From NCBI GenBank assembly GCA_030042885.1, contig JASHYW010000318.1, forward strand, positions 1-8,290: a DNA stretch of 8,290 bases, given 5' to 3'. Source of the stretch: Streptosporangiaceae bacterium. GTDB lineage: Bacteria > Actinomycetota > Actinomycetes > Streptosporangiales > Streptosporangiaceae. Shown here piece by piece: positions 1 to 5,877 of the stretch. A model generated the notes under the pieces. It saw only the letters and a list, made by a program, of their open reading frames with translations, ran no database searches and was not told the DNA's origin. Each line of letters opens with the position of its first letter. The stretch's first letter is position 1. A program made the position numbers and the translations under genes.

Positions 1-1490
1 GCTTGCTGACCGGCCCAGTGCGGTTCGCGCAGTTCGCGCTTGAGGATCTTGCCCGCCGCGGACTTGGGCAGCGGCTCGGTGCGCACCTCGATGTGCCTGG
101 GCATCTTGAACCCCGCGATCCGGTGGCGGCAGTGCGCGATCAGCTCGCCGGCGGTGACCTGCTGCCGGCAGAACACGACGGCATAGACCGCCTCACCCCA
201 GCGCGGGTCGGGAACACCGAAGACCGCGACCTCCTCGACGGCGGCATGGCTGGACAGGGCCTCTTCCACCTCGGTGGAGTAAATGTTCTCGCCGCCGCTG
301 ACGATCATGTCCTTGGCCCGGTCGACCAGGTAAATGTAGGACCGGTCGTCCCGGTATCCCAGGTCACCGGTCCGGTACCAGCCGCCGCTCATGACCTCCG
401 CCGTGGCCTCCGGCTTCTGCCAGTAACCGGCCATCAGGCTGGGGCTGCGCACCAGGAGTTCGCCCACCGTGCCCGGCGGCACGTCGGCCTGGGAGGAGTC
501 GACCACCCGTATCTCGACGCCCACGGCGGGCTGGCCGCACGAGCGGACGAGCGCGGTGTCGAGGATGCGCTCCTCATGCGGCAGCAGCGTGGTGATCGGC
601 GTCGCTTCGGTCGTGCCGTACACGTGCAGCAACTCTGCCTGGGGAAACGCGAGGTGGGCCCGCCTCAGCGTCTCGCCGGAGATGGGCGAGGCGCCGTGGC
701 TGAGGTATCGCAGCGAGCTGACGTCCCGGGGCCGGGCGAGCTGCGCGTTGGCGGCCATGGCGAGCATGGTGGGCACGAGCAGCGTGTGCGTGACCGCCTC
801 GCGCTCGATGAGGTCGACCGCCTGGTCGGGGTCGAACCTGGGCATGATGACGTGGGCCCCGCCCGCCCAGACGGTGGCCAGCGTGCCGATGATCCCGCCG
901 GTGTGGAACATCGGCGAGGCCACCAGCCACCGTGTCTGCCGGTCAAAGGGCCAGGTGGCCATGAAGTGCAGCGCGCTGGTGACCAGGCTCCGGTGAGTGT
1001 GCATCGCGCCCTTGGCCGCGCCCGTGGTGCCTGAGGTGTAGAACAGGGCGGCCAGATCATCCTCGGCCACCCCGTCGCCGACGGGCACCTCGCCGGCCGA
1101 GGCGATCAGGTCCTCGTAATCGCCCGGCATGGTCAGCACCTGCTTGACGTCCGCCGCCCCCGGATAATCGGCGTCGGCAAACAGCAGGCTCACCCCGGCG
1201 TCCTCCAGGATGGCCCGCATCTCCGCGGGAGCCAGCCGCGAGTTGACCGGGACCAGCACGAAGCCCGCGGCCGGGAGCCCGAGGTAGAGCTCGAGATAAC
1301 GATCGGAGTTCAGGCCTATGACCCCGATACGGTCGTGCGGGACCAGCCCTCTCATGCGCAAGCCGCCGGCCAGGCGGCGGCATCGCGAGCCGAGCTCGGC
1401 ATAGGTCCGGCGATTGTCCTGACACACCACCGCGGGAGATGCGGCGGCGGTGCTGAGCGCTCGATTGAGCGGCTGGGCGAAGGTATACAT
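1..1490 (-). CDS. AMP-forming acyl-CoA ligase (fatty acid/carboxylate-CoA ligase), missing only its last few residues
   Basis: Class I adenylate-forming enzyme: it activates a carboxylic acid with ATP to an acyl-AMP, then transfers it to CoA. The frame is open from the ATG at 1490 to the left edge (496 codons), with the stop just outside. Visible motifs, in residues from that ATG: P-loop YTSGTTGAAKG at 151-161, the A5 motif YGTTE at 291-295, YRTGDL at 372-377 (adenosine-binding Asp), the hinge region SGGENIYSTE from 398, and A10 PKSAAGKILK with catalytic Lys481. Length fits the 500-550-residue family. The start is chosen because GGGAGG lies 7 nt upstream. An in-frame ATG at 1571 would add 27 Arg-rich residues but has no ribosome site and lies upstream of the expected transcription start. 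Substrate cannot be read from sequence; the neighbouring PhaZ-like hydrolase suggests medium-chain or hydroxy acids (inference). Lys481 is the type of residue that Pat acetyltransferases modify. Confidence 0.93.
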   Translation of the reverse strand, partial: MYTFAQPLNRALSTAAASPAVVCQDNRRTYAELGSRCRRLAGGLRMRGLVPHDRIGVIGLNSDRYLELYLGLPAAGFVLVPVNSRLAPAEMRAILEDAGVSLLFADADYPGAADVKQVLTMPGDYEDLIASAGEVPVGDGVAEDDLAALFYTSGTTGAAKGAMHTHRSLVTSALHFMATWPFDRQTRWLVASPMFHTGGIIGTLATVWAGGAHVIMPRFDPDQAVDLIEREAVTHTLLVPTMLAMAANAQLARPRDVSSLRYLSHGASPISGETLRRAHLAFPQAELLHVYGTTEATPITTLLPHEERILDTALVRSCGQPAVGVEIRVVDSSQADVPPGTVGELLVRSPSLMAGYWQKPEATAEVMSGGWYRTGDLGYRDDRSYIYLVDRAKDMIVSGGENIYSTEVEEALSSHAAVEEVAVFGVPDPRWGEAVYAVVFCRQQVTAGELIAHCRHRIAGFKMPRHIEVRTEPLPKSAAGKILKRELREPHWAGQQ

Positions 1491-1497
1491 CGGCTCG

Positions 1498-1503
1498 CCT
1501 CCC
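1498..1503 (-). promoter_or_regulatory. Ribosome binding site of the acyl-CoA ligase
   Basis: On the minus strand GGGAGG lies 7 nt before the ATG at 1490. This decides between that start and the in-frame ATG at 1571, which lacks any purine-rich site. Confidence 0.75.
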
Positions 1504-1559
1504 ACCACGAAACCAGGGGCTGCGTCTCGCCCTATCCGGCGACGCCGTCGTTCCGGCCC

Positions 1560-1569
1560 GCCAATTGGC
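1560..1569. promoter_or_regulatory. Perfect 10-bp palindrome GCCAATTGGC
   Basis: A self-complementary 10-mer lies 8 bp from the TetR-like dyad, near the expected transcription start of the ligase. It may be a second protein site or chance. Nothing else in the sequence decides. Confidence 0.25.
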
Positions 1570-1572
1570 ATG

Positions 1573-1601
1573 AAATTACCGAACGATCAGTCGGTGTGTA
1601 A
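1573..1601 (-). promoter_or_regulatory. Candidate promoter of the acyl-CoA ligase with a TetR-like operator in its spacer
   Basis: The plus strand at 1578-1595 reads ACCGAACGATCAGTCGGT, an 18-bp dyad with 7 of 9 half-site positions matching. Half-sites of the ACCGA...TCGGT type are common for TetR-family regulators of acyl-CoA metabolism in actinobacteria (family knowledge; no specific regulator can be named). Reading leftward, a weak -35-like TTACAC (1601-1596) and a -10-like TAATTT (1578-1573) are 17 bp apart, and the dyad fills that spacer. Bound repressor would block RNA polymerase. The -35 match is poor, so the promoter is less certain than the dyad. No regulator gene is in the window. 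Confidence 0.5.
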
Positions 1602-1609
1602 TGGCCGGA

Positions 1610-1702
1610 GGTCCGCAGGGCACCGGGCCAAAGGGCCCGCGGTCCGCAGCGCACGGGACGGAGGGCCCGCGGTCCGCAGGGCGGGGGCCGACGGCCCCGC
1701 GG
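1610..1702. repeat. GC-rich tandem repeat, period about 30 bp
   Basis: Two full units begin at 1633 and 1663 and share their first 17 bases (GGGCCCGCGGTCCGCAG). A partial unit starts with GGTCCGCAGGGC at 1610, and a decayed one with GGCCCCGCGG at 1693. The spacing is 30 bp (31 for the first). Each full unit holds the palindromes GGGCCC and CCGCGG. The last unit can fold as GGGGCC-GAC-GGCCCC (1684-1698) followed by a pyrimidine-rich stretch. The array fills the middle of the divergent control region and separates the two promoter candidates. I see no convincing gene in it: the short frames across it are periodic, low-complexity translations. Confidence 0.7.
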
Positions 1703-1736
1703 TTTCTCTAATGCGCAAATGCGTACTATGCTTAGC
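1703..1736 (+). promoter_or_regulatory. Candidate promoter of the phaZ-paaI pair with an 8-bp direct repeat
   Basis: This is the only AT-richer stretch before phaZ. TACTAT at 1724-1729 fits a TANNNT -10 box and would place the start near 1736, about 70 nt before the ATG. No good -35 is visible (TTTCTC at 1703 is 15 bp away). Directly upstream, two adjacent 8-mers AATGCGCA and AATGCGTA (1710-1725) form a direct repeat running into the -10, a possible activator or repressor site. Confidence 0.35.
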
Positions 1737-1758
1737 ACGCCCGCCCGGCGCAGAAGAG

Positions 1759-1794
1759 GGCTGACCGTCAGCCGCCCTCGGTCCTGACGTCAGG
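1759..1794. promoter_or_regulatory. Two related palindromes (CTGAC/GTCAG) before phaZ: candidate operator pair
   Basis: GGCTGAC-C-GTCAGCC (1759-1773) is a perfect 7-1-7 dyad, and CCTGACGTCAGG (1783-1794) a perfect 12-bp palindrome. They share the CTGAC/GTCAG half-site, with centres about 22 bp apart (roughly two helical turns). They lie between the candidate promoter and the phaZ start, and the second touches the ribosome site. In RNA, GUCAG (1767) could pair with CUGAC (1784), or CCCUC (1775-1779) with GAGGG (1795-1799), so a translational role is also possible. I do not recognise the cognate regulator. Confidence 0.5.
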
Positions 1795-1798
1795 GAGG
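1793..1798 (+). promoter_or_regulatory. Ribosome binding site of phaZ-like gene
   Basis: GGGAGG ends 8 nt before the ATG at 1807. Its first two bases belong to the second palindrome, and it can pair with CCCTC at 1775-1779, so binding there or folding could affect translation. Confidence 0.75.
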
Positions 1799-1806
1799 GT
1801 TTTCTT

Positions 1807-2616
1807 ATGACAGCAGCCGCATCCGCCGCGCCGGTCAGGCACGAGCAGCTTCGCATCAGGGGATTGCGTATCCATGCTCAGATCTGCGGAGAAGGCGAGC
1901 CCCTGCTGCTCTACTCCGGCATCTGGGGCGAGGTGGGCCTGTGGGACCGCCTGCTCCCCTACCTGGACGGATTCCAGACGATCGCGTTCGACCCGCCAGG
2001 CATCGGCCGGTCGCAGATGCCCGCCTTCCCGCTGACCATGTGGGGGCTGTCCGAGTTCGGCACCGCGGTCCTCGACGAATTCGGCATAAAGTCTGCCCAC
2101 GTCCTTGGTGCATCGTTCGGCGGCGCGCTGGCCCAGCAGATGGCGTTCTCGCACCCCCGCCACGTGCGCCGCCTGGTGCTCGCGTCGACATCCTTCGGCG
2201 GCTTCGCCATGCCCGGCAGCCTGGAAGCTCTCTGGCACTTCATCCACCCGCGCAGCTATCATCCGGAACGGCTGGAGCAGGTGGCCGGCCCGATGTTCGG
2301 CGGGCGGCTGCGGAAAGAGCCGGAACTCGTCCGCGGGATGCACATCCGCCGGCCCACCGATACCCTAGCCGCGCTGTACCGGTTGGCCCCGCTGGCCGGC
2401 TGGACGAGCCTGCCGTGCCTGTGGACCATCCGCCATCCCACGCTGGTCGTCGCGGGCGACGACGATCCGGTCACACCGCTGGTGAATCACCGGGTGATCG
2501 CCGCGCTGATCCCCAAGGCCCGGCTGCACACGGTGCACGGCGGCGGGCACCTGGTCCTGATCGACAGCGCCGATCAGGTGGGGCCGGTGATCGCCGACTT
2601 CCTCCGGGAAGGCTGA
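1807..2616 (+). CDS. phaZ: PhaZ-type alpha/beta hydrolase (medium-chain polyhydroxyalkanoate depolymerase-like)
   Basis: Predicted cytoplasmic serine hydrolase of 269 residues with no signal peptide, the usual size for intracellular mcl-PHA depolymerases of the Pseudomonas PhaZ type. The nucleophile elbow is GASFGG with Ser103, followed by ALAQQ as in PhaZ. The acid is in AGDDDP (Asp218-220) and the base is His248 in HGGGHLVLI. The triad spacing and the C-terminal stretch GWTSLPCLW...PTLVVAGDDDPVTPLVN closely follow what I recall of P. putida PhaZ. The likely reaction is hydrolysis of 3-hydroxyacyl esters of PHA granules. A related ester hydrolase remains possible, because no PHA synthase or phasin is in the window. 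The ATG has a good ribosome site. It leads a two-gene unit with paaI, 18 bp downstream. Confidence 0.85.
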   Translation: MTAAASAAPVRHEQLRIRGLRIHAQICGEGEPLLLYSGIWGEVGLWDRLLPYLDGFQTIAFDPPGIGRSQMPAFPLTMWGLSEFGTAVLDEFGIKSAHVLGASFGGALAQQMAFSHPRHVRRLVLASTSFGGFAMPGSLEALWHFIHPRSYHPERLEQVAGPMFGGRLRKEPELVRGMHIRRPTDTLAALYRLAPLAGWTSLPCLWTIRHPTLVVAGDDDPVTPLVNHRVIAALIPKARLHTVHGGGHLVLIDSADQVGPVIADFLREG

Positions 2617-2620
2617 GCAC

Positions 2621-2627
2621 GGGGAGG
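2621..2627 (+). promoter_or_regulatory. Ribosome binding site setting the GTG start of paaI
   Basis: GGGGAGG lies 7 nt before GTG at 2635, inside the 18-bp gap after phaZ. It supports GTG as the start and co-translation from one mRNA. Confidence 0.7.
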
Positions 2628-2634
2628 TCCTGCC

Positions 2635-3090
2635 GTGGCTACCGGCCACTCCGACGGCGATCCCGGCGATCGGGCGATGGACCTGGCGCTGCGGAGCGCC
2701 GCCCGCATGTATGCCGATGACCAGGCGACCAAGGCGCTCGGGATCAGCATCGACGAGGTCGGTCCCGGCCGGGCCACGGCCCGGATGCGGGTAACCGGCG
2801 ACATGACCAACGGGCACGGCATCGCCCACGGCGGCTATGTCTTCCTGCTCGCCGATACCGCCTTCGCCTACGCCTGCAACAGCTACGGTCCGGTAACGGT
2901 GGCCCAGGCGTGCCAGATCACCTTCCTCAGCCCGGCCCGTGACGGCGACGAGCTCACCGCGGTGGCCGCGGAGCGGGTGCGGATGGAGCGCAACGGCATC
3001 TACGACGTCAGCGTCCGCCGCGCCGACGGGGAGGTGCTGGCGGAGATGCGCGGCCACAGCAGGACCATGCCGCCGCGGGAACCGGACTGA
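2635..3090 (+). CDS. paaI: PaaI-family acyl-CoA thioesterase (hotdog fold)
   Basis: A 151-residue single-domain hotdog thioesterase. The PaaI signature is clear: NGHGIAHGGYVFLLADTAFAYACNS at residues 59-83, with His65-Gly66-Gly67 for substrate/CoA positioning and Asp74 as the expected catalytic acid. It is followed by TVAQACQITFLSPARDGDELTA and GIYDVSV, all typical of PaaI. Known members hydrolyse phenylacetyl-CoA and ring-hydroxylated derivatives, releasing trapped CoA. Here no phenylacetate genes are visible. The partner is the PhaZ-like hydrolase 18 bp upstream, so the substrate may be another acyl-CoA (inference). The N-terminus (about 15 residues) is Gly/Asp-rich and variable. The stop codon lies inside a strong hairpin, so this is probably the last gene of its transcript. 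Confidence 0.9.
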   Translation: MATGHSDGDPGDRAMDLALRSAARMYADDQATKALGISIDEVGPGRATARMRVTGDMTNGHGIAHGGYVFLLADTAFAYACNSYGPVTVAQACQITFLSPARDGDELTAVAAERVRMERNGIYDVSVRRADGEVLAEMRGHSRTMPPREPD

Positions 3091-3102
3091 CCTCAGTCCG
3101 GT
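3081..3102 (+). terminator. Hairpin over the paaI stop codon, likely U-less terminator
   Basis: ACCGGACTG (3081-3089) and CAGTCCGGT (3094-3102) are perfect 9-bp arms with a 4-nt loop ACCT. The TGA stop (3088-3090) is in the left arm and loop. No T-run follows, which is common for actinomycete terminators. It could also slow 3' decay of the phaZ-paaI mRNA. Confidence 0.6.
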
Positions 3103-3138
3103 CAACTGGACGGCCTGCGCCGCATGGCCGGCCGCCGT

Positions 3139-3155
3139 ATCCGATAAATTCGGAT
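3139..3155 (+). promoter_or_regulatory. Candidate -10 box inside a 6-5-6 dyad upstream of pat
   Basis: ATCCGA (3139-3144) and TCGGAT (3150-3155) are perfect inverted arms around TAAAT. TAAATT (3145-3150) fits a TANNNT -10 box in otherwise GC-rich DNA after the paaI hairpin. Transcription would begin near 3157. No convincing -35 is seen. The dyad overlies the -10, so it is a plausible operator of an unknown regulator. It also covers the ATG at 3154, arguing against that start. Confidence 0.4.
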
Positions 3156-3166
3156 GAGGTGGCAAC

Positions 3167-3199
3167 ATGAGCCAACGGCAGAGCCGGGGGACCACGTGA
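3167..3199 (+). CDS. Possible 10-codon leader ORF overlapping the pat start
   Basis: AGGTGG at 3157-3162 precedes ATG at 3167 by 4 nt. The frame encodes MSQRQSRGTT and stops with TGA at 3197-3199, so it overlaps the GTG start at 3196 in a GTGA arrangement typical of translational coupling. It would be the first start codon on a transcript beginning near 3157. The short length makes chance possible. There are no runs of a single amino acid, so classical attenuation is not indicated. Confidence 0.3.
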   Translation: MSQRQSRGTT

Positions 3200-5877
3200 C
3201 TGTACAGGCCGGGCCGAGCGCCTACGCGCTGCTGACCGACGGGACCACCATCGAGATCCGGCCCGCACGCCCTGACGATTTCGACGCGGTGCGGGACATG
3301 CACGCCAAGATGTCCCCGGAGAATTTGTACCTGCGCTTTTTCAGCATGAGCCGGGTCGCGGCCGAGCGTGAGGCACAGCGGATATGCGGCGAGCCAGCGC
3401 CCGGTCGCGCCGCGCTGCTGGCGGTACTGGGACGCCGGCTGATCGGCTGCGGCAGCTACGAGGTGACTGACGACGCCTCCGGATCCGCGGAGGTCGCCCT
3501 GACCGTGGCCGATGACATGCACAACCGGGGTGTCGGCACGCTGCTGCTCGAGCACCTGATCTCGCTGGCCCGCAGCCGGGGAGTCCGCACCTTTGTCGCG
3601 GAGACCCTGACCGAGAACGCGCTCATGCTGCAGGTGTTCGCCAACGCCGGGCTGCGGGCCCACCGCACCCTGGAGGACGGTGTCTATAATCTCAGCTTCC
3701 CGCTGCCGTCCGGCGACGGTGATACCGGCGGCACCTACCTTGACGCGGTCGCCGAACGGGAGCGGTCGGCCGATGTGGCGAGCCTGCGGCACCTGCTGAC
3801 TCCGGACACGGTTGCCGTCATCGGCGCGAGCCGGCGCCCCGGGTCGCTCGGGCGGGCCATCCTGCAGAACATCATCGATGGCGGCTTCCGCGGGCGGGTT
3901 TACGCGGTCAACCCTGGTGCGCCCGAACTGGACGGCGTGCCGTGCCTGCCGTCGGCGGCCGCGCTGCCCGAGCAGGTCGACCTGGCGGTCATCGCCGTGC
4001 CGGCAGCTGCCGTGCTCGGTACCGCCGAAGATTGCGGGCGGCGGGGCGTCAAGGCCCTGGTCGTCACCACGTCGGGTCTGGACGGCGCGGCCCGGGCCGA
4101 GCTGCTGGGTATCTGCCGCCGCCACGGCATGCGGCTGGTCGGGCCGGGCTCCTTCGGGGTGGCCAACACCGCCATTTCCCTGGACGCGACGTTCGCGGCC
4201 CGCCATCCCCGCCCCGGGATGACCGGGCTGGCAGCGCAGGCCACCGGCGGCGCCGGTTTCGTCCTGCCCGAGCACCTGTCCCGGCTGGGCATCGGGATTT
4301 CCACCCTGGTCTCCCTCGGCGACAAGGACGACGTGTCCGGCACTGACATGCTGCTGTGGTGGGAATCCGACCCGGCGACCAAGCTGGCCGTGCTGTACCT
4401 GGAGTCGTTCCGCTACCCGCGCAAGTTCGCCCGCACCGCCCGGGCCCTCGGCCGTAACATGCCGGTCCTGATCGTGAACGCGGGACGGTCAGCGGCGGGC
4501 CTTCGGCTGGCCGCGGCGCGCGCCGCGGCGGAGGTCGCCCCGCAGCTCACCCGGCAGGCCCTGTTCGAGCAGGCCGGCGTGATCGCCACCGCCAACCTCG
4601 GCGAATTGCTCGACGCCACGGCACTGCTGGCATCCCAGCCAGCGCCCACCGGACCCAGGGTCGGCATCGTGGCCAATACGCGCGGCGGCGAGGTGCTCGG
4701 CGCCGATGCGTGCGGCGACGCGGACCTGGAGGTCGCCAGCCTCGGCCGGGACACGCAGTGGGCACTGGCGGACCTGCTCCCCTCCGTGGCCACGGTGGCC
4801 GGTCCGGTTGATACCACGGCCGCGGTCGCGCCCGGCATCTTCCGCCGGTGCCTGGAGCTCGTCGGCGCCGACCCGGGTGTGGACGCGGTCCTGGCGCTGA
4901 CAACCACCACTGCGGCCGGCGACCTGGTTCCCGAGGTGTGCGCCGCCCGGCTGCCGGTGCCGATCGCCGCGGCGGTGATGGACCAGGTCGAAGCGGTCCG
5001 GCTGCTTCCGGGCCCGGACCAGGACAGCCCCGCCGTCCCGGCCTACGTCTATCCCGAGTCCGCCGCCCGCGCCCTCAGCCAGGCCGCGCGCTACGGCGCG
5101 TGGCGGGCGGCCTCCCCCGGAAGCATCCCGGACCTGCCCGGCATCGACCGGGACCGCGCGAGCGAAATCGTCGCGGGCTATCTCGCCGGGACTCCCGGGG
5201 GCGGCTGGCTGCCCCGTGAGCGGGCCGTCGAGCTGCTCTCCTGCTACGGCGTGACGCTGGCCGACAGCACCGTGGTGACCACCGAGAAGGGCGCGGCGGC
5301 GGCGGCGGCACGATTCGGCGCTCCGGTGGCGCTCAAGGCGGACGTGCCTGACCTGGTGGTGCGCCGGAGTCGCGCGGGAGCGGTCCTGCTTGACCTGCAT
5401 GGTGCGGATGAGGTCCGGCGCGGATACCGCTCGCTGCGGGAAACATTCGGCGACCGGATGGATGGCGTCATCGTCCAGCCGATGATCGCTGACGGTGTAG
5501 AGGTGCAGATCACTGTGATTGAGGAGCAGGTGTTCGGCCCGCTGGTGCTGTTCGGGCTGGCCGACGCCGCCGCCGATGTCCTGGCTGACCGCGCCGCGCG
5601 GCTCGCCCCGCTGACCGAATCGGATGCAGAGGACATGATCCGCTCGGTACGCGCCGCCCCGCTGCTGCTCGGGCGGGCGGGCGCCCCCGCCGCTGACATC
5701 GCTTCACTGAAGGACATGCTGCTGCGGGTTTCCCAGCTGGCTGAGGATCTCCCGCAGGTCGCGGAGCTGGAGCTGAGCCCGGTCGTGGCCCGCCCTGACG
5801 GCGCCGTGGCGGTCACCGGCCTGATCCGCATCCAGCCCGCGGAGCCCGCCGACTCCTACCTGCGGCGGCTGCGCTGA
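3196..5877 (+). CDS. Pat-like protein lysine acyltransferase: GNAT domain fused to ADP-forming acyl-CoA synthetase-like region
   Basis: 893 residues from GTG 3196. Residues about 15-170 are a GNAT domain (IRPARPDDFDAVRDMH; acetyl-CoA loop HNRGVG at 109-114). Then come a CoA-binding Rossmann domain (VAVIGASRRPGSLGRAI from about 206; GPGSFGVAN at 316-324), a ligase-type domain (AAQATGGAG from 346; LESFRYPRKFARTARAL) and a C-terminal ATP-grasp-like domain from about 655. GNAT-first order matches actinobacterial PatA (known from Streptomyces) and is reversed relative to Salmonella Pat. The phosphohistidine of the SHTG motif is Arg442, and the second HKSD-type motif reads RRSR at 723-726, so ligase activity is probably lost and the region may bind regulatory ligands. 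Likely role: acetylation of metabolic enzymes, notably acyl-CoA synthetases. GTG is preferred (GGGGG 5 nt upstream). In-frame ATG 3154 adds 14 residues but has no ribosome site and lies in the dyad. Confidence 0.85.
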   Translation: MTVQAGPSAYALLTDGTTIEIRPARPDDFDAVRDMHAKMSPENLYLRFFSMSRVAAEREAQRICGEPAPGRAALLAVLGRRLIGCGSYEVTDDASGSAEVALTVADDMHNRGVGTLLLEHLISLARSRGVRTFVAETLTENALMLQVFANAGLRAHRTLEDGVYNLSFPLPSGDGDTGGTYLDAVAERERSADVASLRHLLTPDTVAVIGASRRPGSLGRAILQNIIDGGFRGRVYAVNPGAPELDGVPCLPSAAALPEQVDLAVIAVPAAAVLGTAEDCGRRGVKALVVTTSGLDGAARAELLGICRRHGMRLVGPGSFGVANTAISLDATFAARHPRPGMTGLAAQATGGAGFVLPEHLSRLGIGISTLVSLGDKDDVSGTDMLLWWESDPATKLAVLYLESFRYPRKFARTARALGRNMPVLIVNAGRSAAGLRLAAARAAAEVAPQLTRQALFEQAGVIATANLGELLDATALLASQPAPTGPRVGIVANTRGGEVLGADACGDADLEVASLGRDTQWALADLLPSVATVAGPVDTTAAVAPGIFRRCLELVGADPGVDAVLALTTTTAAGDLVPEVCAARLPVPIAAAVMDQVEAVRLLPGPDQDSPAVPAYVYPESAARALSQAARYGAWRAASPGSIPDLPGIDRDRASEIVAGYLAGTPGGGWLPRERAVELLSCYGVTLADSTVVTTEKGAAAAAARFGAPVALKADVPDLVVRRSRAGAVLLDLHGADEVRRGYRSLRETFGDRMDGVIVQPMIADGVEVQITVIEEQVFGPLVLFGLADAAADVLADRAARLAPLTESDAEDMIRSVRAAPLLLGRAGAPAADIASLKDMLLRVSQLAEDLPQVAELELSPVVARPDGAVAVTGLIRIQPAEPADSYLRRLR

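Noticed and set aside
3..1034. 343-codon plus-strand frame over the acyl-CoA ligase
   Set aside because: The minus strand encodes all adenylate-forming motifs in one intact frame here; the plus frame is a compositional shadow.
1488..1571. Upstream in-frame ATG (1571) as ligase start
   Set aside because: It has no Shine-Dalgarno, adds an Arg-rich stretch untypical of the family, and lies upstream of the expected transcription start.
1610..1702. Tandem repeat considered as a CRISPR array
   Set aside because: Units are directly adjacent with degraded variation and no unique spacers of constant length; no cas genes are present.
1532..1856. Short overlapping frames in the control region (for example 1587-1856 minus and 1450-1764 plus)
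   Set aside because: They consist of 10-residue periodic translations of the 30-bp repeat, with no ribosome sites or family similarity.
2365..4275. 636-codon open frame on the minus strand, antisense to phaZ, paaI and pat
   Set aside because: It lies opposite three well-supported genes, shows no recognisable domain and is rich in Arg/Gly/His/Pro/Gln. Long antisense frames are expected in GC-rich DNA.
4489..5400. 303-codon minus-strand frame inside pat
   Set aside because: It is antisense to conserved CoA-ligase and ATP-grasp motifs, has no family resemblance and no clear ribosome site.
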